Of a DNA stretch of 64,000 nt, positions 63,465-64,000 are shown piece after piece. Both the position numbers and the translations under genes were made by a program. The notes beneath the pieces were generated by a model, which saw only the letters and a list, made by a program, of their open reading frames with translations, searched no databases and was not told where the DNA came from. How positions within the stretch are numbered: the stretch's first letter is position 1; each line of letters opens with the position of its first letter. Location of the stretch: positions 124,001 through 188,000 of the forward strand of contig JASGJI010000010.1 in NCBI GenBank assembly GCA_049840815.1, in the 5' to 3' direction. The stretch comes from JASGDN01 sp049840815 (lineage in GTDB: Bacteria; Chloroflexota; Chloroflexia; Thermomicrobiales; UBA6265).

Positions 63465-63839
63465 TTCAGGAAGCTCCTCGTCGAACTGTTCGCATGTGAT
63501 CCATCGCAGTCATCTCCTGCACGTGCATCACGGCGCCTACCGTCGATGCGTTCCGGATCCTCTTGCGTGCGAGTATAGCAATGGTGCTGGGCAAATGCTA
63601 TCGAACCATGAAAGGTCGTTCGGGCCATGCCATCGGTCGTGTCCTCTCGCCGGGAGAAGCTGGATGGCGTCGCATGGGTGACCGTATGGGGACCGTCTCG
63701 GAGCGTAGGACGTGGTGAAAGGATGCACGGCGAATCCGTCCTGCGGTATCTTGTAGTGTCCCGCCCGGATCGCTCGCTCCGGGCGCTGCCATGACGATTC
63801 GCGCCCTTCGCGCCGATGCACCCGACCGAGAGAAGACGC
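63465..63839. other. Intergenic stretch without a recognised gene
   Basis: No supported gene. A minus-strand -10-like TATACT occurs at about 63571-63576 and a 20-codon minus-strand frame (63528-63466) precedes the terminator, but neither is convincing. On the plus strand GAGAGAAGAC lies before the start at 63840. The long minus-strand frame crossing this region has no protein-like composition. Confidence 0.4.
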
Positions 63840-64000
63840 ATGCCACAACCGCACCAGAAACGCCGCCCACAGAACCAGCGGCAGTCGCGACCGAACAAGG
63901 CCCAGCAACGCGAAGCCCAGGTGCGCGCGGAGCAGATGGCGGCGACCCCGTCTCCGGAGCTGCTGTCGTCTGACGAGGACGTCACGACCGAGGAGATCGT
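63840..64000 (+). CDS. Hypothetical protein, N-terminal part (runs off the window)
   Basis: ATG at 63840 behind GAGAGAAGAC. The visible 53 codons begin with a Gln/Arg/Pro-rich basic stretch (MPQPHQKRRPQNQRQSRPNK) and then turn acidic (SPELLSSDEDVTTEEIV). This looks like a cytosolic disordered N-terminus, possibly of a membrane protein; the diagnostic part is outside the window. Confidence 0.6.
   Translation, partial: MPQPHQKRRPQNQRQSRPNKAQQREAQVRAEQMAATPSPELLSSDEDVTTEEI

Noticed and set aside
63329..63985. 218-codon minus-strand frame at the right end
   Set aside because: Cys/Arg/Trp-rich shadow composition; it overlaps a better-supported plus-strand start at 63840 and a terminator.

Overview
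The window comes from a GC-rich free-living bacterium. Gene content (GatCAB amidotransferase, RodA, DUF3090, fused AroK-AroB, malate:quinone oxidoreductase, FdhF/YdeP-type oxidoreductase, a DarA-type nucleotide receptor) best fits Chloroflexota, probably a Thermomicrobia-like lineage. An actinobacterial relative cannot be excluded from sequence alone. Almost everything is chromosomal housekeeping. The exception is the left end, which is the integrase end of an integrative element sitting on a tRNA-Lys gene.

Layout. 1-3104: end of an integrative element (small unknown genes, an XRE regulator, a tyrosine integrase) abutting tRNA-Lys(CTT). 3306-8285, minus strand: gatC-gatA, then the overlapping murQ / BadF-type kinase / nagA operon for amino-sugar recovery. 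8375-14127: a MerR-like regulator with a degenerate B12 domain, a lipoprotein, dnaX and rsmI. 14213-14775: an overlapping pair of small unknown genes of lower GC. 14859-20155: rodA, an HD hydrolase, NfeD plus flotillin, and a DUF3090 gene. 20162-29920: the branched-chain amino acid cluster ilvB-ilvN-ilvC-leuA-methyltransferase-leuC-leuD-leuB. It is headed by a leader peptide rich in Ile/Leu/Val codons and an attenuator. leuC is broken by a one-base frameshift in this sequence. 30061-33263, minus strand: 2H phosphoesterase, greA, a RidA-family gene and an aminotransferase. 33505-37273: a secreted protein with a duplicated domain, then groES-groEL behind HrcA/CIRCE-like repeats.

37368-42442: a molybdoenzyme locus. 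The coupled genes fdhD, an FmdE-like gene and mobA run leftward; an FdhF/YdeP-type oxidoreductase and an alkyltransferase-like gene run rightward. 42558-48506: ferredoxin, YigZ and DUF3052, mqo, an ADP-ribosylglycohydrolase, a D-2-hydroxyacid dehydrogenase and an Asp/Glu racemase-like protein. 48529-53200: tRNA-Leu(TAA) and tRNA-Gly(GCC), a P-type ATPase, a two-domain sulfurtransferase, then tRNA-Phe, tRNA-Val and tRNA-Leu(GAG). 53517-57823: a DUF697 membrane protein, a sigma-54-type response regulator and an AroK-AroB fusion. 57824-62122: a long intergenic stretch with interspersed repeats and a structured leader, then the methyl-cycle genes (PfkB/adenosine kinase candidate, ahcY, metK). 62413-64000: a DarA/PstA-like receptor with a coupled small protein, a SWIM zinc-finger protein and the start of an unidentified gene.

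Two features run through the window. Many neighbouring genes overlap by four bases (ATGA or GTGA), implying translational coupling. Most convergent or terminal gene ends carry very long, often perfect inverted repeats with little or no U-tract. The most interesting single signals are the ilvB leader-peptide attenuator, the leuC frameshift, the structured leader and nested inverted-repeat element before the methyl-cycle operon, and the FmdE-like protein embedded between fdhD and mobA. I did not find a clearly new multi-gene defence or metabolic system.
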